The translations under genes were made by a program, and so were the position numbers. 64,000 nucleotides of DNA from Acorus gramineus (lineage: Eukaryota > Streptophyta > Magnoliopsida > Acorales > Acoraceae): the NCBI GenBank assembly GCA_030737835.1, contig CM060847.1:6042484-6106483 (forward strand), in the 5' to 3' direction. Below the pieces are notes generated by a model, which did no database searches, was not told the origin of the DNA, and worked only from the letters and a program-made list of their open reading frames with translations. Below are positions 12,061 through 23,602 of the stretch, one piece after another. Positions within the stretch are counted from its first letter, which is position 1; each line of letters begins with the position of its first letter.

Positions 12061-12464
12061 ATCTCCATATAACCCCCTGTAAGCATACCATAAATGCAAA
12101 TAACCCCTTACGGTTAAGGATCATTTAACAAAGTTAGAATATTCTTAGCGTATTTCGTTATTTAAGCTATAGTTAACAAATACGTATTTTTTTAACCCTT
12201 TGAAAACAGTCAATATTTAAATAAAAAAACCCTAAAGGAGGGTAAAATTGAAAATATGAAGTTTTTTTTTTTCAGTATTACCTGTTTTTCAGGGGTTAAA
12301 AGAATATATATTTGTTAACTTTAGTTTAGATAACGGAACATGTCTAGAATATTCTAACTCTATTAAAGAATTTTTAACCGCATGAGGTTATTTACATTTA
12401 TGGTGTGTTTATAAAGGGTTATATGGATATCAGAAGATTACAGGGGGTTATATGGATTGTTCCC
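11639..12464. mobile_element. Mutator-like MITE with 9-bp target-site duplication
   Basis: The terminal inverted repeats are GGGAAAAATCCATATAACCC and its complement GGGTTATATGGATTGTTCCC. They are flanked by a perfect 9-bp duplication TTTTCTTTT (11630-11638 and 12465-12473), the length typical of Mutator-like transposition. Internal sequence contains a second, duplicated copy of the left end. No transposase is encoded. Confidence 0.85.
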
Positions 12465-12488
12465 TTTTCTTTTTTATTTAATGAAAAT

Positions 12489-13544
12489 CACTAGGGCAAA
12501 CTGCAATTTCACAAATATTTTTCATATATAAAAAATGATAAATTTGGATAAATAAGATCATATTAGATAATTAGATAAAACTGATATTAAAGATATTTTA
12601 TGAAATATGTAACTCAAAACTAAATAGCTACAAATTTAAAATTTAATGAGTTATGGATGAATTGATTATTATAAGAACTATTGAAATTAGAATTTTAATA
12701 TATGGATAATAAAATAATAATAAATTAAATTTTATATTAAAATATATGTATTAATAATATATTTATAAATAATATTTAAATTTAAATAAATAAAATTTTC
12801 AAATAGTAAAGAAAATGATAAGATAATGAATGATAATATTAATTAATTGATAAAAAAACATAAAATTAATTTAAAACTGATAACTTAGGGGTAAATAATA
12901 TATTGTATGATAATATTTATATATTAAATTAAAATAGATAATATCAGTATGTTAAAATAAATAAATTAGATAGATATTTTTAATATTATTTGTATTAAAC
13001 AAATTTAAATTAACATTAAAGATAAAATCAGGATTTAAAATAAATAATATATTTTTTTTTTCATATGAAGAAATTAACATAGATTAAAAATTTTAATTTG
13101 GAAATTGATAATGATAGAGAAATAAATTTATTTCTTAAAAATTGAACTGATATTATTTGACTTTGCTTAGATTTTGATCATTCAAAATATATATCCACAA
13201 ATTAAAATTGATTTAAATGATTTAAAAAAAAAATTATCTTATACTTTCTAATATATGTTTTAAACATATTTTATTTTACTTAAAATGATATTTGAAAATT
13301 TAAAATTACTTGTGAAATTTGTCCATACAAAATTAACCATACAAATTTAATTGTAATATTTTTATTAAATTATTATGTTATGATGCAATATATGAAATTA
13401 AATATATGTTACAAATATTAGAATATTTACATTTATATTTTTATCAAAGATATGGTTTTAACACTTAATCAAATAATAAAAATAAATTAATAATAAAATA
13501 ATATTTAAAATAATTCACATGCGATGCACGTGTGCATTAACTAG
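12489..13544 (+). mobile_element. Candidate non-autonomous Helitron
   Basis: The 3' end has the Helitron signature: a GC-containing hairpin (TGCAC-GT-GTGCA, about 13525-13536) a few bases before CTAG (13541-13544), followed by T. A possible 5' TC end after an A lies at about 12489 (TCACTAGGGCAAACTGC), but that start is a guess. The interior is AT-rich and non-coding, without Rep/helicase. Confidence 0.4.
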
Positions 13545-13820
13545 TTATATAAGAAAATTGGCACTCCAAATTTAACTATTTAAAGAATAATTGAAAAATA
13601 ATTTTTTTTAAAATTATATTAATCAATAATTTCATGTGTTTTTAATTAAAAAAAATCATATAACTCCTTTTTACTTTAACAAAAAAATAATATGAAGATA
13701 TTATGTGGATAGGACTAATTAAAAAAATGTAACGCTGATATAAGTAAATCTCATGCAAGGTTTTTTTTCCAATTTGATTAAGACTTCATCTAAAAAATGA
13801 TATATTATATCAATAAATTA

Positions 13821-13848
13821 AGAGAGAGAGAGTGAGAGAGAGAGAGAG
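13821..13848. repeat. (GA)n microsatellite
   Basis: About 13 GA/AG units are interrupted once by GTGA. Confidence 0.9.
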
Positions 13849-13940
13849 TTCTCCTCGGCTTTGGAAATAACTGGGCTACTCAAGTTTCAATTTTTAGTTT
13901 GACTCACCAAATAAAATTTTTGATTTTTTTGTGAAACTTT

Positions 13941-14440
13941 GAAAGCTAGTTTGACATGGGAATAAGTGGTTGAGATAAGAGAAAAATTGGGTTAAATAAT
14001 TTGTTATCCCATATGGCATAAAAAAGGGGATAAAGCATGGACAATTGTCCACATTTTGAGATAAAAAAAAATGGGGATAGTTTGTTCTAGGTAAAATATA
14101 GAATAGACTTTGTCTCAATTTTTATTCCTATTTTGTAAAATTGGGATAACATTTATGACTACTCTTAAAAAAAAAAACAAAAACCAAAATGAAAAAAGAA
14201 TGTGTTCCACTAAACAACATTAATACCCCTATTAATAGGAAGGATAGATTTGATATTTTTTTAAAAAAATTTTAAGTTATCTCAAAAAATATTTGATCCA
14301 AATGCAAGATTGAGGATAAGAACACAAAAAAATGAAGATAATAAAAAACATTAACAAATGCAAATCTGGATAAAAATAGTGAATTTTTTATCCTCATAAT
14401 TTAGACTAACTTATCCTAAAAATTTACCAAACTAGGCCGA
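13941..14440. mobile_element. MITE with AGCTAGTTTG/CAAACTAGGC ends
   Basis: Inverted ends AAAGCTAGTTTGACATGGG and TTACCAAACTAGGCCGAAAG enclose AT-rich sequence with typical internal words (TTATCCCATAT, GGACAATTGTCC). It resembles the PIF-like MITE at 20502-20785 and the relic at 57555-57800. GAAAG flanks both sides and may be part of the target duplication, but the boundary is uncertain. Confidence 0.65.
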
Positions 14441-14499
14441 AAGGACCAAGGTCACAAAAATATGGCAGATTAGAGTCGGTGTTCTTTTTGTTAGATAGG

Positions 14500-14703
14500 T
14501 TAAGGGCATGTTTGAAAACACGTTTGAAAGACAAGATTTTAAATAAAGTGATTTAAATAGACTTTTGATTCTTACAAAACGCATTTTTTATGCTATTTAA
14601 AAAGCAATCTCTTTGTACTAATTTTTAATTAAGTTAGTTTCTTGAAACCCGTTTAGACAAGTTTGAGTTTTTTGCTTAATTAAAAGTAGAATCAGCCCTT
14701 AAT
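14500..14703. mobile_element. Short PIF/Harbinger-like MITE
   Basis: The ends TTAAGGGCATGTTTG and ATCAGCCCTTAA are inverted, with TTA at both borders. No coding sequence is present. Confidence 0.5.
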
Positions 14704-14835
14704 CGTGACCTTTTAAAAGTCAGATCCTAACAAAAAAAATGTAAAACCCTGAATTAGTTAGAGTCGGTAGATTAATTTTTTAAATCCGTCTCATTTGCTC
14801 GGTTAGGTTTGATAATTCCGATTTTTATAAAGAGT

Positions 14836-16808
14836 TAGTTTTGCTACCCAGGCCCCATTCACAAGCCCCAGTAGGTGTCAACTTATTATTAGATGCTTAA
14901 TTGACTTTGATAAAAGGGTAAAATAGCAAAATATAAAAATACCCACATTTAAATGCACACATTTGATCGCCCAAATCTCTTGTTTTTTGGGAGTTGTTTT
15001 TGTCTTTCGTCCCTCTCGCCGATTGTCATTTAATTTCAAAATCGATTGATTTCCAAAAAATTAACCCAACAATTGAATCATGTCATCATTTTCTTTTATT
15101 TTTCATCTAAAAAATTGAAGAACACCTAGCATTTTTAGAGGATTCGATTTCAACCCTATTTATTCAAGTTTCCCGGTTCGATTGAAGGCCCAATTGTAAA
15201 TAATAGGTAAGTGATTATTTTTTTCAATTTTTCGAATCACACATGTTGTAATGCTGATTTATTCAAGTTTCTTCGTCTGATTGAATGTCCAATTGCAAAT
15301 AATGGGTAAACGATTTTTTTCTTTCAATTTTTCGAATCACACATTTTGTATGGCCGATTTTCGTAATGCAATCCTATAAAACAATTTTTTTTCGATTCTT
15401 ATATTTATTTTTTTCTATGTATGATCTGAATGAAATGTGTGTGATTTTATATACAAATGTAACTGATTCTATAAAACATTTTTACGATTTGTGAGTAGTT
15501 CGTGATGTACAATGAAACTGACTAAATTGCTAAATGTAACTCATTATTATTAAATGTAACTGATTATTCATATCTACCTTTTTATAGGTTTTTATATGTA
15601 ACTTAGCATAATAAAAGTAATTAATTATTTGATAAATATAATTGGCATTTTTATAATTGAATTTACTCATTTTTAAATGTAACTGATAAGATTAAAAGAT
15701 GCATTCAAGTAAATGACATGGAATTGAATGTTAAGTATTGTAACTGGTTTCAGTATGTGTATTTTCTTTGTGCAAGACCAAAGAAAATAGAAAAACCGAA
15801 AGAGAGAAGGGGGAAGAACTATTACCCATAGTTCAGATCATCCTTGCATAGGGTATTTGAAACATTTCCAAGTTCATAGTTAAGGATAGGCATTTGGAGA
15901 TGCTCAGAAAAACGCTATTTTGGAATATGTTTAAGTGTTTAATGGATAAGTCATATGACTTCAACAAGACCAAAAAGAATGATGATAATATCTTTTGGAT
16001 AATAAAATCATATGACCCAAAAAACAAATCCTTCATGATTGTTGGCAAACATCTCAAAATCACTTCGGATGAGATTGATATTATATTTGGCATACAATTT
16101 GGAAAAAAGAAGTGAAAGGTAATTTACCTATCAAAATTTTTTTTGTTACTAATGCAAATGTAACTAGTTTATCAAAATGTAATTGATTTTTGTGCCTGAA
16201 TTTCTGTTAACAGTGAACTATGGAACAAAACCTGACACACCATTCATTAAGAGGAGGTTTGCTTCGATAAGTAGACCTAATGCTCGTATATCAAAGAATA
16301 GTTGCTAAAGACATTGGATGGCAATGCTGACCAAGATTTCAAATAGAGGATGCCTCATAAAGATATTTGTCAACAACAGCCCCATGACATACACGGAAGA
16401 GGATCACCAAGTTTTAACAATTCATTTTGATGATTGACTCAGGCTGTTCTGTCATGTATAAATGTGGGTGTTTTGTCATAAATGTAAATGCAAAACAATT
16501 TGGAAGAACTATACAAGTTCAAATGTAAACTGATATGTCTAACTGAAATTAGAAATTTTTTATATTTTTGAATGTTTAGAGAATGTAATGAAATGTGATC
16601 CATTCGTTTAATATTGGTCAATGCAAATGTTTTATGTATGTGATTTATACTATATTATATGAATTTTATAGCAAGTGACAGCATTAGTACATATATTTGC
16701 AACAATGGAATTAGTTTTAAACAAATATGCAACTAACTATTTTATCAATGTAATTGACTTTTCTAAAATATAACTAGATTATGATAAAATGTAACTCATT
16801 CCCATGCT
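14836..16808 (+). mobile_element. MULE-type relic with TGTAACTGATT arrays
   Basis: The left end (TTTTGCTACCCAGGCCCC, about 14842) matches, in opposite orientation, the end of a second element near 55770-55830 (TTTGCTACACTGGCCCC after complementing). Both contain many copies of a degenerate TGTAACTNATT/AATNAGTTACA word, here mostly at 15470-16800. The gene-like relic at 15894-16440 lies inside. The right end was not located; TTACATTT words resume in inverse orientation at 18110-18240 beyond the hAT insertion, so the element may have been split. Confidence 0.45.
15894..16440 (+). pseudogene. Transposon-associated ORF relic (PMD/DUF1985-like)
   Basis: A 73-codon frame contains EMLRKTLFWNMF, IIKSYDPKNKSFMIVG and KHLKITSDEIDIIFG. 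This pattern resembles the N-terminal domain of plant transposon proteins linked to Ulp1-type proteases or the plant mobile domain. A GTAATT...TTAACAG interval (about 16118-16213) looks like an intron. The following piece, NYGTKPDTPFIKRRFASISR, continues until stops. The catalytic protease part is missing. The family assignment is from pattern memory only. Confidence 0.4.
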
Positions 16809-17697
16809 TAGGCCTGTCAACGGGTCTGGTCTAGACCCGGACCCGACCCGGACCTGATTACACGTGTAATATACCCGACCCGATTTGGACCCGACCTGGC
16901 GGACCCGAACAAACAAACAGGTCGGGTCCGAGTCCACCCCGCCCCGACCCGTTGGACCCGAGACCCGATTGTTTTATTAGAATATGCTCATATATTATAA
17001 GACCATTAGTATTAGTTGATACATAATTTTATTTCTTACTTAACTTATTTTTGTATCAAAAAATTCATAAATCATAATCATAATAAGCCCATAAATCATA
17101 AGTCATAATCATAATCATAACATTTTTTTGTTGCGTTGATGTTGCAACTTGCAAAAACTTGATTGTTTAATATGTAATAAACTTAGTAATGTATTGTCAT
17201 CGATTTGTTTTGAACAATTAACTTATTAGCTTTTGAATTTGTATGATTAATTAGTTTGTTGCATGATTTATGTTTATTATTTAAGTTAATATGTTAGTGT
17301 TTATTGTTTTGAATGTTGTTTAGGTTAATATTATTTTGAATGTTTCTATAATTAGTTATGTTTATTATTTAGGTCAATATTTTTTTTTATGTTAGTGATT
17401 ATTGTTTTGAATGTAGTTTAATAATTCATCTACTCCTTTTGAATTGTATAAAATTATATTAAAAAATAATCTCATTAATAATAATGTTTTATTACAAAAA
17501 ATTTTAAATAGAATGATAAGGCAAACAAATACATGAGCTCTTCTTGCTTTTTTTTTTTTTTTTACCAACCATTCGGGTCAGGTCCGGCGGGTCCTGGGTT
17601 GGACCCGGACCCGTCGGGTCTTGCCACGGGTCGGGTCCCGGCGGGTCCGGGTCCACCCAACCCGACCCCACCCGGACCCGACCCATTGACAGGCATA
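16809..17697. mobile_element. Non-autonomous hAT element A
   Basis: The ends TAGGCCTGTCAACGGGTC and GACCCATTGACAGGCATA are inverted. They are flanked by an 8-bp target duplication CCCATGCT/CCCATGCC (16801-16808, 17698-17705), as for hAT elements. Sub-terminal regions are dense in GGGTCGGGTCC-type words on opposite strands. There is no transposase. The left breakpoint of the large tandem duplication (17275) lies inside it, so only its right part is repeated at 26608-27027. Confidence 0.85.
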
Positions 17698-18260
17698 CCC
17701 ATGCCCATTACAAAATTTCATATATAACAAAAAAAGTATAAGTGTATAACACATGTCAATGGAAAAGAAATACACAAAAATAACTGAAAAATAAAAAAAA
17801 TCACAAGGCAGCAGATCCAACAGTTTCACCAACATTCAACATTATCATTTTCAGAATTCTTCACTTCACTTGCTTTCTCCTTGGATTGAGGGGCTTAGAT
17901 GCCTTTATTTTTTTATGATGTCTGCCCACTTCAAACCTTGATCGGAGAGTAAACAATTTTATTTTGTACCGTTTCATCACCAACTGTTCTACAATTATTA
18001 ATTTCTGTGGAAAAATTCATCAGAGATGCATGCAGTGAGTCCAAATAATTTTTATAATACTCAAGTTTCTTATGAGAAACAACAGCAGTCTCAACAACAT
18101 TCAAATGATGAACTGTTAATTACATTTACAAAATATAACTTATTTTCATATAAATGATGAACTGTCAATTACATTTGCTAAATATAATTTAGTTTCATAT
18201 TACATTTTACAAATGTGACTAACTATGATATAATATACCATATTCATTATAAAAAATATA

Positions 18261-18536
18261 GGGATTTTTATTTTTAAGTCCCCACAAACCATCATATTTA
18301 GTGATCGATCCCTCACTTCTTCGTATTTATGTTTTAATCCCCAGATTTAAATGATAGTTCATTTTTAGTTCCTGAGAGGGACCTATCCATAAATTATTTA
18401 ATTTTTTTTTAGTCCCTGAGAGGGACCTATCCATAAATTATCCTTTAAATCGGAGGACTAAAACTCAAATACGAAAAAGAAAGAAAAGATCAATCACTAA
18501 ATATAATGATTTGTAAGGACTTAAAAATAAAAATCC
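18261..18536. mobile_element. Foldback MITE, present in duplication copy 1 only
   Basis: GGGATTTTTATTTTTAAGTC at the left and GACTTAAAAATAAAAATCC at the right are inverted ends. The whole element is close to a palindrome. The empty site is preserved in copy 2 (AAAAAATCATATAC near 27584). Flanks suggest a target duplication of about 9-10 bp, AAAAATCATA, with one base lost on the left side. Confidence 0.85.
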
Positions 18537-19090
18537 AAAAATCATATACATATTAAATGCCATTTCATCTAGGATGTATGATCTGTATATAAGATTGCAC
18601 ATAACAGTATGAACATATTATATGATTCTCATTGCCTCCATAGACAGGAATCTTTTTCGTTAGAGAGCATAAAAAGAAAGGAAGAAAACAAGTAACGATT
18701 ATTTATGTGAACCGGCCACAATTTTATAAGAAAATTGTATGTCCAGGCATGTGCGCAGTTCCATCCGCAGTCCTTACGGCTCACCTATTGTTATTTTTTT
18801 AAAAAATAACCTCATCCATGTAAGTGCATATGTAGTATTATAAAAAGTAAAATATGCACTAAGAAGCACTAGTGTTTTTGAAGTGACAATCACAGTGTAT
18901 AAGGTAACTGAGGGGACCATTTTAAAACTGTAGACGAGATTGTAAAATAGATTGAGTGTATCTAACACACATTTTATGAAAGATTTCACAAGGGAATAAC
19001 GAGAGGGATATATAATATACTCAATCTCACCTCACCTCAAAGTTGAGTTCGTTCCAGGTGATCCATCACCTCCTGGACATAAAACTTTAA
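18537..19090. other. Non-genic part of duplicated unit (copy 1)
   Basis: Nothing beyond sequence shared with copy 2 (27585-28113). No gene recognised. Confidence 0.4.
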
Positions 19091-19532
19091 CCCCTGTTTG
19101 TTTTGAGAATAAACCCCCCAGATAATCTCGGATAAAAGATATAGGGTGTTTGTTTACCTCGGATAACCCTTGATAAAGTATGTCAGAATAAACTGGTATA
19201 AAGTGACATATTGATTCCAATCAATCCCTAAAATTAAAGTTATCATAGGTTATTCCACTCAAAGAATATGTGAACCCACTGTCAAATCAACTGTCATCCC
19301 TCTTATAAATACATGTCAAATCAACTATCATTATTTTTTCACCTTTTATAAATCTTTATCTATATTTTATTCACATTTTACCCAAACAACATAACATTTA
19401 TTCTTACATTTATCAAAGAGAATAATTCAAAATACAACGAAACACAAAATCACTTTATCCTTATTTATACTCACTTATGCTTGGATAAATGTATACCTAA
19501 GAATAAAACCTATCCCCGTTCCAAACGGGGGC
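19091..19532. mobile_element. PIF/Harbinger-like MITE (copy 1)
   Basis: The ends CCCCTGTTTGTTTTGAGAAT and CCCCGTTCCAAACGGGGGC are inverted, with TAA target duplications at 19088-19090 and 19533-19535. It is also present in copy 2 (28114-28554), so it predates the duplication. Confidence 0.7.
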
Positions 19533-19709
19533 TAATAGTTCCTGATTATGGACATGTGATTGCTTCGCTACATATTCATATATATAACAGCTTAATGAAG
19601 CAAAGGTACAACTGTATAGCTTAAGCTTAGATAGGTACTACTGTGTCGATCTTCATATAATATGTGCATGACACTACTGAAGATCAAACCTCAGAGATGC
19701 AGAGACCAA

Positions 19710-20018
19710 TTAAGCTAATGACCTGACCCTCGACACCCTCTGTCTTCTTCTAAACATCCGCTCCTCGAAGCTCTTTATGTCACATGGGATCTGAAGAACA
19801 CCGCCATTACAGAAACCAAAAGCCTCTTCTGACTTGCTTAGGAACTCTAAGAAGTTGCTGTCCCTAAGTGAGGCCACATGAACTATAAATCGCTTCGAAT
19901 CTTCGCCCGTGCCAACTGACACAGGGAAGTAGCCCTTAGGAACCACTGGAGGACCGATTCGAAGCTTGGAATGGCTTGTTAGGATGAGCCTACTTAGTTT
20001 GCTTGCAATCACTCCCAT
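19710..20018 (-). CDS. SAUR-family auxin-responsive protein, copy 1
   Basis: This is an intronless 102-aa protein on the minus strand. The core PPVVPKGYFPVSVG, then SKRFIVHVASLRDSNFLEFLSKSEEAFGF, then GGVLQIPCD is the SAUR domain, spanning about residues 24-82. A short basic N-terminus (MGVIASKLSRL) and an Arg-rich tail (RRRQRVSRVRSLA) flank it. Length fits the family (usually 80-150 aa). SAUR proteins are small auxin-induced regulators; several inhibit PP2C.D phosphatases and so raise plasma-membrane H+-ATPase activity and cell expansion. That role is family knowledge, not shown here. The start is the only ATG upstream of the domain. A product identical to this one is encoded at 28732-29040. 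Confidence 0.88.
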   Translation of the reverse strand: MGVIASKLSRLILTSHSKLRIGPPVVPKGYFPVSVGTGEDSKRFIVHVASLRDSNFLEFLSKSEEAFGFCNGGVLQIPCDIKSFEERMFRRRQRVSRVRSLA

Positions 20019-20501
20019 TGAAGAGAGCTTATTAGCTAAAACAGAGGTACAAAAAAATTGGTGGGTACAAATGGCCGTGCTTATTGATGTCCTCCTCCTC
20101 TACAGATTGATTGAATGTCGTATTATGGATGTGTTTTTATTATTGCAGGTGACATTGATCTGCCCCATACATTATTATACAAAAAATTTTGTTTTCTTAT
20201 ATTGTTTGAGTAGGAAGGGTTCAATGCCGTTGAGAGAAGGCTGATCAGGGATATTGATATTTTATTAAACAAAGTGAAGGGTTGTATTGTATAGCTGGTC
20301 TATTTAACTTTTCTCTCGTCATTGCGAGATATGGATCGATTTCCTGGAAACTTATTCTCTAGTCTTCTAGTCCTATTGGTACACGAAAGTGACAAAGAAA
20401 TGAGGTGCGATGAAGGAGCATTCCAGGAAAGCCTTCAAATTGGGAGGGCAACCACATCAACAGCAAATGAGCCTTCATATGTAATTGAATTAGAATATTT
20501 A
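20019..20501. other. SAUR upstream region (copy 1)
   Basis: This is the upstream (minus-strand promoter) side of the SAUR gene. I found no clear TGTCTC auxin-response element. A short plus-strand frame at 20322-20531 (69 codons) is unrecognised and probably chance. Confidence 0.35.
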
Positions 20502-20785
20502 AGGCTGGTTTGGCAAAGGGATAAGTGTTGAAATAAAAGAATAATTATGAGGATAAATAAGTGAGAGGATAGCTTATCCCCTTTTAGTATAAAAAATAAT
20601 TGAGATAAACTGCGGACAGTTGTTCCAATTTTGAAATGAAAATTGGGATATTTTGTTTCACTTAAATACTGAGATAATTATCCCAATTTTCATAAATATA
20701 AATATGAATAAAATTGATAGACTTTTTATCCCTTAAAATTAAGACAACTTATTCTCAAAATCTTATTTCCTTACCAAACTAGCCC
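20502..20785. mobile_element. PIF-like MITE (copy 1)
   Basis: The ends AGGCTGGTTTGGCAAAGGG and TTACCAAACTAGCCC are inverted and flanked by TTA (20499-20501 and 20786-20788). The matching element is at 29524-29803. Confidence 0.75.
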
Positions 20786-20900
20786 TTAAAGTTTACAGTT
20801 GAAATGTACCTCTAAATTTTTTTTATTGAGTCTGAGAAGTGATCCAACTGTTCTCATAGGGTCCAGGTGGAGACCAAAGATCTTGAGCGACTGATCTGGT

Positions 20901-21078
20901 AGAACAAGTCCCAATTATCTTGATACCCATCAAGATAAGAGTTTTCGTAACCTGGGCTACGTTTATAGTCTGTCTCTTTAAAGTGAAAGCGGAATTCATC
21001 CTTTTTTTTTTCCTTTCCATTCACTCGAATCTCTTCTGTTTCATCTATATCCTCCTTTTCTTCCCAGTAAGGGGAGAA
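20901..21078 (-). pseudogene. ycf1: Plastid ycf1-like fragment (NUPT), copy 1
   Basis: On the minus strand the translation [20 protein letters not shown] and, after a frameshift at an A-run, [18 protein letters not shown] and [11 protein letters not shown] resemble a stretch of the C-terminal half of chloroplast Ycf1 (TIC214). Length is about 55 codons. The following minus-strand sequence ([16 protein letters not shown]) is not recognised. The match rests on remembered Ycf1 sequence, so it is moderate. If right, this is a decayed nuclear insertion of plastid DNA that predates the tandem duplication. Confidence 0.45.
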
Positions 21079-23602
21079 GTTTTTAAATAATTTTCAGGGA
21101 GAATATCCAATGGTCCCGCTTAGATTTTTATTACTTTTATGAAGTTCAAACCAAGCTCTACCTTTTTTCAAAAAAAAATAAAAAAATAAAATAAAAATTG
21201 AAGTTCAAACCAAACCGTTGAAATCATAAAGACTTACCCAGATTTTGTGCTGAAAAACTACATTGATAAAATCACAAAAACAGGTGTGTGTGAGAGCGTG
21301 AAATGTGTGAAAGATGAGACTGTCTAGAGGAGATTTGTTAAATACTGTCGTATCACGTTTGGAGATGGTCTCCAAATTTTTGTTGTATATGAAGGTAAGA
21401 GGTGTTTTGAGTGTCTGAGTTGGCCTTTCCAGAGAAAGAAGAGGGTTTTCAGGCACTCTGAAACCAAAGCAATTCTAAAAAAAATTACAATTGAATTAAG
21501 CAAAGAAGAAAGACCATGTGGGTTGTCGTCACAAGGAAATTTTGGGTGCGAATGCCAAAGATACTTCCCTAAAGAGATAAGAATACAACTGCCCTGAAAT
21601 ATATATTAAGCCTAAAAAATGTTGTGTTGTGCACCGTATCTTCCACAGATATGGTAAAGGTCGGTTTCTCTAGATTTGACTTAATAAACTTATCTTGATC
21701 CAGGATGATTTGCAAAAAAACAAAAGGGGGGGGGGGGGGGGGGGGGGGGTGTGGTGTTTGGTTGTTCTGTGTTATAATATAAGAAATGATCCATAGAGGG
21801 GTTTAAAGCATGAAACCTCTTTACAATGCAAAAAATGTCAAAAAGAACAAGCTCCATAATAAACAAGCATTATAAGAAGAAAAGTTTACAACAATAATCT
21901 TATTCAATCAATATGAAGTCAATTGTTATATGACCAACAAATATGGTGAACATAGAGATTCATAGAAGATTGAACAAATATGGTGACCAACAACCAATCT
22001 GATGTCAACCCAGGAGTGGGGGAAATTATGGTTAAAATCAACTGACAAATAAGTAGTGGGGGAAAACGCTCTTGGAAGGAAATAGTGAAAAGTAAAAAAG
22101 GCTGGAGTTTAACATAATCACAAACCAGGGTTTTAAAAAATGCGCCAGACTTTTGTTCTTGAAACCAAACAGAGGTTTCAGTGAGAAAGTCTAGCTTTTA
22201 TTCGTTGAGTAAAAAACTGTTTATTCATATGTTCTCTTCATAGGTTGGCAAGCATGCTTAACAATTTGAAATTTTCTAATACTAGTACAATGACTTGCCA
22301 GAAATTATGTCCAACAAACAGAACCTGCTAACTTCTGTGAGTAAGTCATCCATACAAGATGTAGAAATGGTTTTAAGATCTTCTCTATGTAATTTTAGAT
22401 TGTTTGGAGTTTTCGAGACACACAAATCAGATTGTGTAAACAGCATACATCTCAAAAGCCTCAGTCCAGACTGTATATTAATGGCATATAAGAGTCCTTT
22501 GTAATGAATACTTGAATAGTAATAAGAATGAACAAAAAATGGGTATTAATGGCATAGAATGATTCTCAGTATTTTTCATAGAAATTATTGCATACACCAA
22601 ACTAAAAAAATGAGAAGAGCAGTTATTTGAAAATTGAAGTAAAAAAACAAACAATAGAAAATTCGATGTGGAACATTTTATAGTAATCATTCCTTCTCAA
22701 GTAAAAAATGTCAAGATACATGGGGAAGGGGATAGTCCATTCTAGGCTGTCTTATAATTCACTGCATTTTCCCTTTTTTTAATAACTTGTAAGGAAATCC
22801 CTTGTCTCCTTTTTTTCCAGGGGGTTCTTGGAATGATACACGGTGAACATATTAGATAAAATTCAGCACGTTGAAATAACAGTATGGGAATCCAGGATAT
22901 GCATAATCATTACAAGAAATAACCTTAATCGATTTTTGTAAATGACTAGAGGAACTCTGGCCTATTGAAGAGAGTGTGACCATGTGACAGCCCAAGCCTC
23001 ATCCATGAACCTAGGTAAACCCAAGAGCAATCAACACAACCAGACTTGTTTTCAAATATATGGCTGATCTTAGGAGAGCACATGTATGCAAACACTAATA
23101 AATTATTGGTCAAAGTTGCCCTTAGTGTGTTTGTCCCTTGGCGTGTAATTTTGCACTTCTAGGGCATGACATTCACACATTCAGAGCCGTATTAACTGCC
23201 TGTATGCATGGGATTTAAAAAAAAAATAAATTAGAAAGTCAAAGTTTCTTAGCAGAAATTTCTGGCAACTGTCGAAAGCACCAAAACAAACAGAGAAGCA
23301 AGCAAGAAAAATGTGGGTTCTTTACATTTTTAAATTTTTCATCCATTTGAGTAAAATATCTGGTAAGTGCACTCATGAGGAGATCTGAATAATAGTTGTT
23401 TACTCCTAGAGCTGATCATGCCTCAGAATGACACCTGGATTGCTAAGTACAACACATGAGATATATACAAGAACTTTCACAATTCACACAAAATAAAGTA
23501 TTAAAACCGTAATATCAAGATAATATGATGTTATAATGTTAACTATACTTACTATCATTGTATAGGCAAAATAGGCATAGAAGTGTAGAACTGACCAGGC
23601 AC
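21079..23602. other. Non-genic part of duplicated unit (copy 1)
   Basis: Nearly identical to 30099-32587. Short frames (for example 21205-21456 minus, 22295-22504 plus) are conserved between copies but match nothing I know; such conservation is expected from recent duplication alone. A 24-base G run (21726-21749) follows an A run. Confidence 0.4.
21726..21749. repeat. Poly(G) run of 24
   Basis: An uninterrupted G24 follows an A-rich run. The same site in copy 2 is G13 then A then a G4 run (about 30746-30763), so length has changed since duplication. Confidence 0.9.

Noticed and set aside
19032-19220. Small secreted peptide gene ending in PGGDGSPGTNSTLR
   Set aside because: No signal peptide. 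The frame runs through the end of a PIF-like MITE, so the ending is coincidental.
21205-21456. 83-codon minus-strand frame, identical in both duplication copies
   Set aside because: Identity is expected from recent duplication; no homology is recognised and there is no promoter or intron context.
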